Assembly: GCA_016219275.1 (NCBI GenBank)
Contig: JACRBM010000016.1
Span: 1-64,000, forward strand
Source: Chloroflexota bacterium
GTDB lineage: Bacteria; Chloroflexota; Anaerolineae; UBA4142
Length of the DNA stretch: 64,000 nt
Direction of reading: 5' to 3'
In this document: piece after piece, positions 35,801-43,336 of the stretch
Numbering within the stretch: the stretch's first letter is position 1
Layout of the letters: each line of letters begins with the position of its first letter
Notes under the pieces: generated by a model
The model's input: only the letters and a program-made list of their open reading frames with translations
Told to the model about the DNA's origin: nothing
Databases searched by the model: none
Position numbers and translations under genes: made by a program

Positions 35801-36753
35801 GGGCGGGAGATCATGTGATCGAGGTGCAAATGCTGTCTGGTAAGGCGCAGGCGCTGACTCGCCTCAAGCAATGGAATGCCGCGCGCGAGGCAGTTGAAGA
35901 CACTCTGGCAAAACTGCCCGGGGTTGCGGATGAGGGAGTCCAAGCCGGTGTTCTTGTTGGCATAGCGGTTTACTTTGCTGATGCAGGCGATCTGTCTCGC
36001 GCTTTGCTGTTCATGCAGCAGAGCAGGGAGACGGTGCGGCGCATGGGCGATCGTTACCGAGAGAGTCGGTTCAATGTAAACGTCGGGATTCTTTCTGCCC
36101 AGTTGGGCGACTGGGCTGATGCTCGCGCCGCGTTTGAGGAAGGACTGGCTCTTGCTGAATCTCTGGGCGACCTGGCTTCGCAGACCACGTACAGATACAA
36201 TCTGAGCCACGTGTATTGGCAAAGTGGCGACCGGGACCGGGCGCGTGCAATTGGAGAGCAAGCGCTGCTAGAACTCAGGACGACGGGCTATCGAACACAC
36301 AGTCTGGCGGTCTGCCTAACTCATCTAGGATTTATCCTTGAAGATGCGGGTGATTATGCCGCCGCCGCGGCGTACCTGGCAGAAGCCCGCGCCGTGTATG
36401 CCAGTGTGGGTGCGAAACCGCGGGGGACAAATGTGCAGGCGGTGGAAGCGCGCTGCATGCTAAAGCAGGGGCAGCGAGAGCAAGCACAGCAATTGGCGGC
36501 TGAAGTATGGGCATATCTGCGTGAACGTGGCAGCGATAGGGTAGACAATCCATCCAGAGCGTACTTGTGCGTAGCAGATGTAGCGAGCGTAATCGAGATT
36601 CCAGGTCTATCGCCACGCGAAGTGATCGAAGCGGGTTACCGCGATCTAATGCAGCGCGCCGAGAAGATCAGCGATGCCGAATGGCGTCAATCGTTTCTTG
36701 AAAATGTAAACGAGAACCGGGCGATTATGGAACGATGGAAGAAGATGCAGTAA
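32830..36753 (+). CDS. SARP/BTAD regulator with degenerate cyclase, AAA ATPase and TPR domains
   Basis: A 1307-residue regulator starting MPHLSLSLLGGFQVRLNGEQ at 32830 (AGGAA upstream). Domain order: OmpR-type winged helix and BTAD (about 1-250); class III cyclase homology (about 265-430); AAA_16/STAND ATPase with Walker A SGEPGIGKSRL near 503 and Walker B LVLVIEDLHWSD near 640; TPR repeats to the end. The first cyclase metal Asp is replaced (VVVCGHANVD in place of the usual FAD), so nucleotide cyclisation is unlikely. Such proteins integrate signals and activate nearby genes. It is divergent from the sugar ABC operon and the best candidate to read the GTGATA arrays. Confidence 0.9.
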   Translation: MPHLSLSLLGGFQVRLNGEQLTAFGSDKVRALLAFLAVESARPHRRAELGAMLWHNLPEKKAAHNLSQTLLRLRNALREQASARRSSRQPFLLITNQDVQFNPLSDYKLDVALFDQLLQAHRQHQHQNAATCAVCMQWLHQATNLYRGDLLAGFFVRDSLGFEEWRLARQEALHRQMLEALAQLTADHERRGEYEQVKNYARRQVTLEPWGEQAYLQLMRALVRTGQPAAALEQYETYRNILAAELEIEPSAEATALYAEIKGAESTRPGNKETRQSDGDPLGAQGERRQVTVVVCGHANVDIRRDPETLHEHLSFCRHHCESTLSRFGGYRMRRQGDKCLILFGYPQALEDAPRRAVDAGLAMAKTLEGNRAVSIGIHTDVMIVGERRGQRLEDRDLFGDAPNRARACQSQAEPGAVLITEEAARLVRGWFDYEPLEIQGAAGLSQPTQVYLVRGRSGAQSRLEWLAQTRCLTAFIGREPELDQLMACRNQARRGHGQIVLVSGEPGIGKSRLLFELKARFLEQHPDRQTISAQGTPIWVESRCSPYFQNTSLYPIITLLEQMLGFETDDSLEVKHDKLSLTLARYDLVSSAEWLLSLLLGLPTNPPAPQTITAAQRERMREIFVALLKKQSATFPLVLVIEDLHWSDPSTIEWLNHTFDSLAAIPCFALLTFRPSFAPPWLPREHLVRLALGPLNANQTMQMVSSLIGDASSLRDEVRQRIVTQTDGIPLFVEELTEALIEDQNLKVALPATLRDSLMARLDHVGAAKETALWAATLGRDFSYPVLHAVAPFDERRLQSDLARLIDAGLVYPQNQVAYSFKHGLVQEAAYASLLTRTRQDYHRRIAETLETRFPKTAETQPEVLAHHYANAGLPTQAIDYWLRAGEQATEHGATQEAKVFFDRALEQIEPTDRERRWRALYGRETVLNLREVRAAQKKDIEALLELADACENDDWRAQAFRRQAQYAARMNDHQLMLRASEAAIVAAVRAGDHVIEVQMLSGKAQALTRLKQWNAAREAVEDTLAKLPGVADEGVQAGVLVGIAVYFADAGDLSRALLFMQQSRETVRRMGDRYRESRFNVNVGILSAQLGDWADARAAFEEGLALAESLGDLASQTTYRYNLSHVYWQSGDRDRARAIGEQALLELRTTGYRTHSLAVCLTHLGFILEDAGDYAAAAAYLAEARAVYASVGAKPRGTNVQAVEARCMLKQGQREQAQQLAAEVWAYLRERGSDRVDNPSRAYLCVADVASVIEIPGLSPREVIEAGYRDLMQRAEKISDAEWRQSFLENVNENRAIMERWKKMQ

Positions 36754-36987
36754 AAAATTACTGCTGATTTTCTGATGACGCGTAGAACAGTTCAATCTCT
36801 TTTCGTTCCATGTTCAAGCGTTGCCCCATTCTTGCGCCATGTGATTTTGATTGGTAGCACCCTACCGAGTCAGGGTTCACCACATCGTAAACCCAACCAA
36901 ACGGCTCAAAGCCACCTGGGATGCAGATGATTTACCGAAGATGCTGTCTGGTCAAGATGCGATTGCCTATTCCACCGCAAGTCCAGT
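36754..36987. other. Spacer without recognisable gene
   Basis: A short plus-strand stretch (ATWDADDLPKMLSGQDAIAY, near 36915-36975) looks like part of an old coding region but has no start and no known family. Nothing else was seen. Confidence 0.35.
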
Positions 36988-37015
36988 TTGACAAGGATAG
37001 TAATCCGGGTATACT
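36988..37015 (+). promoter_or_regulatory. Promoter of the cold-shock gene
   Basis: TTGACA (36988-36993) and TATACT (37010-37015) are separated by 16 bases. The transcript would carry a leader of about 130 bases, a length typical of temperature-regulated cspA-type leaders. Confidence 0.65.
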
Positions 37016-37150
37016 AGGGTCAGTACGGAACAGCAAATTCTGAGCCTGGTGAGCACTAAGTCTCTGGTAGGAAATGCCGCAGAGCCGAGGTGCTTTTTCT
37101 TTTTCTCGAATTGCGAGTCCCGGAAGATTTCCACGAAAGGAGCCAAGAAA

Positions 37151-37369
37151 ATGGCTGATCGAGTGACTGGAACGGTTAAATGGTTCAATGCGGCAAAGGG
37201 GTACGGGTTCATCTCTCACGAAGGGAACAAGGATCTGTTTGTTCACTTTTCCGAAATTCAGGATGCGGGCGATGGCTATCGCAGCTTGAACGAGGGTGAC
37301 CGAGTCGAATTCACCGTTGGTGAAAGTCCCAAGGGTCCCCAAGCAACGAACGTCACCAAAGCGAGCTAA
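37151..37369 (+). CDS. Cold-shock domain protein
   Basis: A 72-residue OB-fold RNA-binding protein starting [20 protein letters not shown]. The RNP1 motif KGYGFI and RNP2 motif LFVHF are intact. Such proteins bind single-stranded RNA or DNA and melt secondary structure. ATG 37151 is preceded by AAAGGAG; a longer frame from 37049 is the leader. The gene has its own promoter and terminator. Given the many hairpin-rich spacers in this genome an RNA chaperone may matter more than usual, but that is speculation. Confidence 0.92.
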   Translation: MADRVTGTVKWFNAAKGYGFISHEGNKDLFVHFSEIQDAGDGYRSLNEGDRVEFTVGESPKGPQATNVTKAS

Positions 37370-37475
37370 CCCTCGTCGGTGAGAGGCGGCTTCACGATTC
37401 TACTGCTATGATCGAAGAAGAATAAAGCAATTATTCGCTCAGAGAAACGCGCGGCAAGTTGTGAATACGTTAGTA

Positions 37476-37517
37476 AAACAGGCAGGACTGCAAGTCCTGC
37501 CTGTTTATTTATTTATT
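37476..37517 (+). terminator. Terminator-like hairpin after the cold-shock gene
   Basis: AAACAGGCAGGACT (37476-37489) and AGTCCTGCCTGTTT (37493-37506) are perfect 14-base arms around GCA, followed by ATTTATTTATT. The distance of about 100 bases from the stop is a little long. Confidence 0.7.
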
Positions 37518-37684
37518 AAAACGCTGGATTGGCGCACGACACGGCATCTTCAAAATTCCGATGGACGCGCCCACGACGACCCGTGTGAAGGTTCCCTTAC
37601 GTCGGGCGTTACTATCGCGATCCCGAATCAAACAACGCGGCGCTGTGCCGATTGGGTGTGCGTCAAGTTTTTGGGTGGTGAAAA

Positions 37685-37744
37685 AACCTTGCGAAGGTTG
37701 AACGGCAATCCTATTTGAATTGTCGTCAAAACCTTCGCAAGGTT
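37685..37744. repeat. Paired AACCTTGCGAAGGTT elements
   Basis: AACCTTGCGAAGGTT at 37685-37699 and its exact reverse complement at 37730-37744 form a 15-bp inverted pair, and each arm is itself nearly palindromic. The spacer from 37507 to 37788 holds nothing else that I recognise. Confidence 0.8.
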
Positions 37745-37788
37745 GAGTGTTCCAAGATTTTGACGGACACCCTTGCCGATTGGGAGAA

Positions 37789-37817
37789 TTGACAAACGCC
37801 CATGGGTGTGTTAGTAT
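37789..37817 (+). promoter_or_regulatory. Promoter of the ArsR-rhodanese gene
   Basis: TTGACA (37789-37794) and TAGTAT (37812-37817) are separated by 17 bases. Transcription would start near 37824, inside the operator palindrome described next. Confidence 0.75.
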
Positions 37818-37835
37818 TCAATAAATCTATTGAAT
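37816..37835 (+). promoter_or_regulatory. ArsR-type operator overlapping the -10 box
   Basis: ATTCAATA (37816-37823) and TATTGAAT (37828-37835) are perfect inverted arms around AATC. The 20-base palindrome covers the promoter -10 edge and transcription start, an arrangement for repression by the ArsR-family protein encoded 19 bases downstream. Similar AT-rich palindromes are bound by SqrR/BigR-type sulfide sensors. Confidence 0.75.
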
Positions 37836-37853
37836 ATCAAAAGGAGCGTCTTG

Positions 37854-38534
37854 ATGCCCCACGCGAAAACAGGAGTGCATCACTCCAAGCGCGAATTGTA
37901 TCGCCTCTTTGCGCGCATTGCCGCGGCGATGGCGAACCCCCATCGCCTGGAACTGCTTGACCTGCTGGCGCAAGGTTCGCGCACCGTCGAAGACTTGGCG
38001 CGCGAAGCGAACCTGAGCATCGCGAACGCGTCGCAACATCTGCAACGGCTTAAACGCGCGCGCTTGGTGATGGATGAGCGACAAGGCTTGTACATTCGCT
38101 ATCGTATTTCCGATCCCTTGGTGACTCAATTGTGGCTCCAAGTTCGCACCGTCGCCGAACAGCAACTCGATCAAGTGAGCAGCACCCTCGACGCTTACCG
38201 CGCGCGCCGGCACGAGTTCAAACGCGTATCGCTAGATGATCTCCGTGTGCGTTTGCAAAATGGGTCTGCGGTTCTGCTCGACGTTCGCCCGACGGCTGAG
38301 TATGTGGCAGGTCATTTGCCCAAGGCGGTCTCGATTCCACTCGATGAACTTGAACGACGGCTGAACGAATTGCCGCGCCGTCGTACCATCATTGCCTATT
38401 GTCGCGGTCCGTACTGCGTTCTGGCGGATGAGGCAGCGGAGAAATTAGTTCGCAAAGGATTTCGCGTGGCGCGCTTGGAAGAAGGCGTGCACGAGTGGCA
38501 GCAAGCGGGCTACTCGCTTGCGTTTGTCGAATAG
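37854..38534 (+). CDS. ArsR-family regulator fused to a rhodanese domain
   Basis: A 226-residue fusion. The winged helix covers about residues 15-95 (MANPHRLELLDLLAQGSRTV, then ANASQHLQRLKRARLV). A rhodanese domain covers about 125-222 with the active loop YCRGPYCVLADEA near 182. The rhodanese cysteine could carry a persulfide, so the protein probably senses reactive sulfur and releases its operator when persulfidated. ATG 37854 is used because AAAAGGAG lies upstream; a TTG start at 37830 would lie inside the operator. It opens the sulfur gene cluster and is 15 bases from the next gene. Confidence 0.9.
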   Translation: MPHAKTGVHHSKRELYRLFARIAAAMANPHRLELLDLLAQGSRTVEDLAREANLSIANASQHLQRLKRARLVMDERQGLYIRYRISDPLVTQLWLQVRTVAEQQLDQVSSTLDAYRARRHEFKRVSLDDLRVRLQNGSAVLLDVRPTAEYVAGHLPKAVSIPLDELERRLNELPRRRTIIAYCRGPYCVLADEAAEKLVRKGFRVARLEEGVHEWQQAGYSLAFVE

Positions 38535-38549
38535 CGCGGAGGTTACTCC

Positions 38550-39938
38550 ATGCTCATCAAACAAGTCGTGGATGAAAATCTCGGCAACTCGTCCTATCTC
38601 GTCGCATCTGAACAAACACGGCAAGCCGTCGTGATTGACGCCGAGCGCGATATTGATCGCTACGTCCGCATTGCTGAAGGATTAGGTCTGCATTTGACGC
38701 ACGCGCTCGACACACACTTGCACGCCGATTTCGTTTCGGGCGCGCGCGAACTCGCCGCGCAGTACGCCGTCACGATTGGCGCAAGTGCAGATTCAAATCT
38801 CGCATTTGATTACCTGCGGTTGAAGGAAGGCGACGCGCTCTCGCTCGGCGATGTGAAACTCGGCGTCCTCGCGACGCCAGGACACACGCCCGAACACATC
38901 AGTTTCGCTTTGATTGAAGAGAAGCGCACGGAACCTACCGCGTTGTTCACCGGCGGCGCGCTCATCGTCGGCGGCGCGGCGCGCACGGATCTGCTGGGGC
39001 ATCATATCACACGACCGCTGACGCGCTTGTCGTACAAGACGATTCACGAAAAATTGTTGCGCTATCCCGACGACGTTGCAGTTTATCCAACGCACGGTGC
39101 GGGATCGTTTTGCAACGCGCTGTCGAGTCCAGATCGCGCGAGCACGATTGGACGCGAGCGACAAGCGAATCCACTCACGCGCGCAACATCGGAAGAAGAA
39201 TTCATCGCGCAAGCACTCGGCAATCTACCCTCGTATCCGATCTATTTCAATTATCTGCGTGCCGTCAATCAACTCGGCACGAAAGTGTTGGACGGCATTC
39301 CGATCCTGGAACCTCTCTCGCCGCGCCAAGTGCGCGAGCACATGGCGCAAGGTAGCATCGTCGTGGACACGCGCACGCCGCGCGAATTTGCGTCGGGGCA
39401 TATTCCCAACTCATTCGGCATTTCCCTCGCGTCGCCGCTCAGCACCTGGGCGGGCTGGGTGTTGCCCTTTCGCGCGCCGATCATTTTGATCGGGGATGAT
39501 TCCACCGCGCGCGAGGATGCCGTGCGTCAACTCATTCGCATCGGTTATGACGACTTGCGCGGCTATCTCGACGGCGGCATCGCGGCATGGCAAGCGGAAG
39601 CGTTGACTGTAACGCGCGTGCCCGTAATTTCGGTCGAAGAATTTCACTCTGCGTACGCGCGCGGCAATGCGCTGCGTGCGCTCGACGTGCGGCAAGATGC
39701 GGAATGGCGCGCGGGACATTTGCCGCGCGCCATTCACATCGAAGGCGGACGTTTGCCGTTTGGCGACCTGCCCATCGCAAAAGATGAACCGCTCGTCATT
39801 CACTGCGGCCACAGCGACCGCTCGGCGGTGGCGATTTCTGTGTTGGAACGACGCGGGTATCGCGACTTGCGATTGTTGTACGGCGGCTTTAGTGCGTGGT
39901 CAAGCGCGGGCTATCCTGTGGTGCGGGGCGATGCCTAA
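38550..39938 (+). CDS. Metallo-beta-lactamase-fold protein with two rhodanese domains (persulfide dioxygenase-like)
   Basis: A 462-residue protein. The MBL domain (about 1-245) has THLHADFVSG and GHTPEHISF with a later YPTHGAGSFC, the one-iron pattern of ETHE1/persulfide dioxygenases. Rhodanese 1 (about 255-355) lacks the active cysteine: its loop region reads ILIGDDSTARED. Rhodanese 2 (about 360-460) has VIHCGHSDRSAV with the cysteine. It would oxidise glutathione- or LMW-persulfides to sulfite, or pass sulfur to carriers such as TusA. It starts 15 bases after the ArsR-rhodanese gene and its end overlaps the MFS start by eight bases. Confidence 0.9.
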   Translation: MLIKQVVDENLGNSSYLVASEQTRQAVVIDAERDIDRYVRIAEGLGLHLTHALDTHLHADFVSGARELAAQYAVTIGASADSNLAFDYLRLKEGDALSLGDVKLGVLATPGHTPEHISFALIEEKRTEPTALFTGGALIVGGAARTDLLGHHITRPLTRLSYKTIHEKLLRYPDDVAVYPTHGAGSFCNALSSPDRASTIGRERQANPLTRATSEEEFIAQALGNLPSYPIYFNYLRAVNQLGTKVLDGIPILEPLSPRQVREHMAQGSIVVDTRTPREFASGHIPNSFGISLASPLSTWAGWVLPFRAPIILIGDDSTAREDAVRQLIRIGYDDLRGYLDGGIAAWQAEALTVTRVPVISVEEFHSAYARGNALRALDVRQDAEWRAGHLPRAIHIEGGRLPFGDLPIAKDEPLVIHCGHSDRSAVAISVLERRGYRDLRLLYGGFSAWSSAGYPVVRGDA

Positions 39939-41262
39939 ACCCATCGCGCTCGGCTTGCGCGCAAACTGGGAACAGTTCGCGCTCCTCGTCATCGTCAACG
40001 CGTTCGTCGGCGCGATGGTCGGATTGGAACGCACTATCGTTCCGCTGATCGCCGTGCAAGATTTCGGACTCGTTGCGCGCTCGGTCATTCTTTCGTTCCT
40101 TGTCAGTTTCGGCATCGTCAAAGCATTTGCCAATTTGCTGGCGGGACGATTCTCCGATCGCATCGGGCGCAAGCGGATTCTCGTCGCCGGTTGGCTCGCG
40201 GGATTGCCGGTGCCATTTCTCCTCATTCTCGCGCCGAGCTGGGGCTGGATCGTTTTCGCGAATGTGCTCCTGGGAATCAATCAAGGTCTGTGTTGGTCTA
40301 CCACCGTCATTATGAAGATTGATCTCGTTGGACCCAAACAACGCGGACTCGCGATGGGGCTGAACGAATTCGCGGGTTACGTCGCCGTCTCGCTCTCCGC
40401 ATTCGGCACGGGTTATCTCGCCGCCCACTTTGGTTTGCGTCCCGCGCCGTTTCTCCCAGGCATCGCGTTCGCCACACTGGGTTTGTTGCTTTCGCTCTTC
40501 TTCGTCCGCGAAACGCGTGGACACGCGCGGCATGAGGCAATACTCGTTCCCGCAGTTCCCTCAGTTCCTTCATTTCCAAGCGAAGGGAAAAAAGGAACTG
40601 AGGGAACTGCGGGAACTCAAAAGAAATCTTTTGCAGAGATTCTATTGCTGACGAGTTGGCGCGACCGTGCGCTCTTTGCCGCGAGTCAAGCCGGGATGAT
40701 AAACAATCTCAACGACGGGATGGTGTGGGGGCTTGTGCCGATTTTTCTCGCGGGCGCAGGACTATCACTCGAACAAATCGGAATCATCGCCGGCATTTAT
40801 CCTGGGGTGTGGGGCATCAGTCAACTGTTCACGGGCGCGCTTTCGGATCGCTGGGGACGCAAGTGGATGATCGTCGCGGGGATGTGGGTGCAAGCCATCG
40901 GCATCGCGCTGTTTGTCATCGGCAAAGCATTCGCAGTCTGGCTCGGCGGCGCGATTCTGCTCGGCATCGGCACCGCGCTCGTTTATCCGACGTTGCTCGC
41001 CGCCGTATCCGATGTCGCGCATCCCGATTGGCGCGCGACGGCGGTCGGCGTTTATCGTTTGTGGCGCGATGGCGGGTACGCGATAGGTGCGCTGCTGTCA
41101 GGATTGCTGGCAGATTGGCTCGGCATTCCGATTGCGATTGCCGCGATTGGCGCGTTGACTTTTTTTTCAGGCGTAATCGTCGCCGGGGTGATGTATGAAA
41201 CCTTGCCCGCGCGACAGAAGACTGTACCCTCAGCGAACCCCAATTCATTGAAAGTGATTTAG
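39931..41262 (+). CDS. Major facilitator superfamily transporter
   Basis: A 443-residue protein of 12 helices with MFS signatures GRFSDRIGRKRILVAGW near residue 75 and GALSDRWGRKWMIVAGMW near 305. I start at ATG 39931, which overlaps the upstream gene; a start 264 bases earlier is in another gene. The central cytoplasmic loop between helices 6 and 7 (about residues 205-230, VPAVPSVPSFPSEGKKG) is encoded by a perfect 25-bp inverted repeat, an unusual invasion of spacer-type repeat into coding DNA. The substrate is unknown; position suggests a sulfur compound or sulfite exporter. Confidence 0.88.
   Translation: MPKPIALGLRANWEQFALLVIVNAFVGAMVGLERTIVPLIAVQDFGLVARSVILSFLVSFGIVKAFANLLAGRFSDRIGRKRILVAGWLAGLPVPFLLILAPSWGWIVFANVLLGINQGLCWSTTVIMKIDLVGPKQRGLAMGLNEFAGYVAVSLSAFGTGYLAAHFGLRPAPFLPGIAFATLGLLLSLFFVRETRGHARHEAILVPAVPSVPSFPSEGKKGTEGTAGTQKKSFAEILLLTSWRDRALFAASQAGMINNLNDGMVWGLVPIFLAGAGLSLEQIGIIAGIYPGVWGISQLFTGALSDRWGRKWMIVAGMWVQAIGIALFVIGKAFAVWLGGAILLGIGTALVYPTLLAAVSDVAHPDWRATAVGVYRLWRDGGYAIGALLSGLLADWLGIPIAIAAIGALTFFSGVIVAGVMYETLPARQKTVPSANPNSLKVI
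40546..40616. repeat. Perfect 25-bp inverted repeat inside the MFS gene
   Basis: Arms 40546-40570 and 40592-40616 are exact reverse complements (first 20 bases GTTCCCGCAGTTCCCTCAGT) around 21 bases. The words are the same CAGTTCC/TTCCC type seen in the 51648-51681 and 63195-63268 spacers. It keeps the reading frame open. Confidence 0.92.
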
Positions 41263-41268
41263 GTTGCG

Positions 41269-42525
41269 ATGTTGCGCCGTTTCCTTCAAGCGTATTTCGC
41301 GTTCACCGCGCGCATCGGCGTGAGCGCCGACGATAGCGAGGAATTACGCCTCCAAAAATCGCTGATGACGAGCGTCAGCCCCGCGATCATCTTGGCGGGA
41401 ACTGTCTGGAGCATGATGTACTTTGCATTCGGTGAACCGATCGCCGGAATTATTCCAGGGAGTTATGCCGCCTTGTCCGTCCTGAGCATTTTCGTTTTTG
41501 CGCGGCGACGCGATTATGCGCGTTTTCGTTTCACGCAATTGTTGCTGATTTTGCTCCTGCCGTTTCTGCTCCAGATCGCGCTGGGTGGGTTTATCAATTC
41601 GAGCGCGGTGATCCTGTGGTCGTTGATTTGCCCGATTGGTGCGCTCATTTTCGCGGGACCGCGGCAAGCCGTACGTTGGTTTGCGCTTTATCTGTTGCTG
41701 GTCGTGATCAGCGGTTTTCTCCAGACGTACCTGCGGACGACGAACAATCTCTCGTCATCCCTGGTCATTACTTTCTTCGTGTTGAATGTGGGCGCGATTT
41801 CCGCGATTGTGTTCGCGCTGTTAATTTTCTTCATCAACCAAAAAGATATCGCCTACAAACTTTTAGGCGCGGAACGGGAGAAATCAGAGAATCTCCTGCT
41901 CAACATCCTGCCCAAGGAGATTGCGGAGATTCTGAAAAACCAGGGTGGGACGATTGCCGATCATTACGACCAGGTTAGTATCTTGTTTGCCGACTTGGTC
42001 AACTTCACACCCCTCGCCGCCGAATTGTCGCCGCGGGACATGGTTGGATTGCTCAATCAGGTTTTTTCCCACTTTGATTCGCTCGTTGACCAATGCGGCG
42101 TGGAAAAGATCGAAACGGTGGGCGATGAGTACATGGCAGCGTGCGGCGTACCGCGACCGAACGCCCAGCATGCCCAATCCGTCGCGCGGTTGGCGCTCGA
42201 GATGGGCGCGTACATGGCAAGCATTCCACCGCGCTTTGGAAGGCGCTTGGAGATTCGCATCGGGATTCATTCGGGTCCGATTGTCGCGGGTGTGATTGGG
42301 CGCAAGAAATTCGCGTTTGAATTGTTCGGCGACACGGTAAACACGGCAAATCGAATGCAGTCGCATGGCGTTCCTGGGAAGATTCAAATCACGCGCGCGA
42401 CGTACGAACTCCTCAAGGATGAATTCATTTGTGAGCCGCGCGGCAAGGTGATGATCAAGGGAAAGGGCGAGATGGAGACCTGGTTTCTGGTGGACACCAA
42501 GCCCGGTGTGGTTGAACTGAAATAG
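41269..42525 (+). CDS. Membrane adenylate cyclase, class III
   Basis: A 418-residue protein. Six helices in two groups (about residues 30-190) precede a HAMP-less coiled link and the class III cyclase domain (about 230-400). Metal-binding Asp are in LFADLVNFTP and VGDEYMA. The specificity pair is Lys in VEKIETVGDEYM and Asp in FELFGDTVNTANRMQ, which indicates ATP rather than GTP. So it makes cAMP in response to a membrane signal. The gene is six bases after the MFS gene, in the sulfur cluster, suggesting that sulfur or membrane redox state adjusts cAMP (inference). Confidence 0.88.
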   Translation: MLRRFLQAYFAFTARIGVSADDSEELRLQKSLMTSVSPAIILAGTVWSMMYFAFGEPIAGIIPGSYAALSVLSIFVFARRRDYARFRFTQLLLILLLPFLLQIALGGFINSSAVILWSLICPIGALIFAGPRQAVRWFALYLLLVVISGFLQTYLRTTNNLSSSLVITFFVLNVGAISAIVFALLIFFINQKDIAYKLLGAEREKSENLLLNILPKEIAEILKNQGGTIADHYDQVSILFADLVNFTPLAAELSPRDMVGLLNQVFSHFDSLVDQCGVEKIETVGDEYMAACGVPRPNAQHAQSVARLALEMGAYMASIPPRFGRRLEIRIGIHSGPIVAGVIGRKKFAFELFGDTVNTANRMQSHGVPGKIQITRATYELLKDEFICEPRGKVMIKGKGEMETWFLVDTKPGVVELK

Positions 42526-42537
42526 GATGAGAAAAAA

Positions 42538-42888
42538 ATGACAGCAACCCTGGATGATCTCTTGAAAATTGACGGCGTCACTGTTGCATTTGAATTCACC
42601 CCCGATGGAAAATGTACGGATTACAAGGCGAAGAAGAATGTGTCGCCGGAGATGGCGGCGATGATCGCTCGGTTTTGCGCGTTGGTCACGATGACATTCG
42701 AGACGCTGGCGCAATCATTCACCGCGCTCAGCGAGGACAATTGGATACCCGAGCATGGATGGATGTATTCGGGAGGCGATTACACGGTCGTTCTGGGCAA
42801 GGGCGGCTATTGGGGTGTGTTTGTCGAAACGGCGAAAGCGAACTGGGAAGAATTACTCCCGCTCATGTCCGCTCAATCGGTTGCCTAG
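42538..42888 (+). CDS. DUF2173 family protein
   Basis: A 116-residue protein with the DUF2173 pattern: MTATLDDLLKIDGVTVAFEF, PDGKCTDYK, and a late YTVVLGKGGYWGVFVE. I recall DUF2173 proteins beside sulfur-oxidation genes in acidophiles and other sHdr organisms, with roadblock-like folds. No catalytic residues are known. It starts 12 bases after the cyclase stop. The 42889-42979 spacer ahead of the DsrE-like gene has no structure that I could read. Confidence 0.7.
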   Translation: MTATLDDLLKIDGVTVAFEFTPDGKCTDYKAKKNVSPEMAAMIARFCALVTMTFETLAQSFTALSEDNWIPEHGWMYSGGDYTVVLGKGGYWGVFVETAKANWEELLPLMSAQSVA

Positions 42889-42979
42889 TCTTACCTGTGG
42901 TACCATCGTCGCACAGGCACGGGATTGTGCGACAGGCGATACAATCATCACTTTCCAAAGGAGGAACCGAAGAACGAGG

Positions 42980-43333
42980 ATGAAAACATTGACCTTGTTT
43001 CTGACGACGACGCCGTATGCGTACGAGAACACGCACACGGCAATCGAACTCGCGCGCGCCGCGCTTGACCAGGGTTACGCGGTCAACCTGTTCGCCTCGG
43101 CGGATGGCGTGCACAATTTTTCGCGCGACCAAAATCCAAAAGGTCTGCCGCACGCCGGCAAGGAATTCGCCGAACTCATGGCGCGCGGCTTGCATGTCGA
43201 ATTGTGCGGGACGTGTCTGAACTTTCGCGGCATTGGCGCAGACGATTTTTTGCCTGGTGCGGAACCGAGTTCGATGAAACGATTGTTTGGCTTGATGAAA
43301 TCGAGCGATGTGTTCATTACGCTGGGGGGTTGA
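42980..43333 (+). CDS. DsrE-family sulfur-relay protein (TusD-like)
   Basis: A 117-residue DsrE-fold protein with MKTLTLFLTTTPYAYENTHT at the start and two cysteines in HVELCGTCLNFRGIGAD near residues 75-78. The first cysteine matches the sulfur-carrying cysteine of the DsrE/TusD family. It is the first of three neighbouring DsrE/F/H-type genes. It could form a hexamer with the next two, as DsrEFH does, and shuttle sulfane sulfur to TusA. AGGA precedes the ATG and the next gene begins three bases after its stop. Confidence 0.8.
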   Translation: MKTLTLFLTTTPYAYENTHTAIELARAALDQGYAVNLFASADGVHNFSRDQNPKGLPHAGKEFAELMARGLHVELCGTCLNFRGIGADDFLPGAEPSSMKRLFGLMKSSDVFITLGG

Positions 43334-43336
43334 GAA

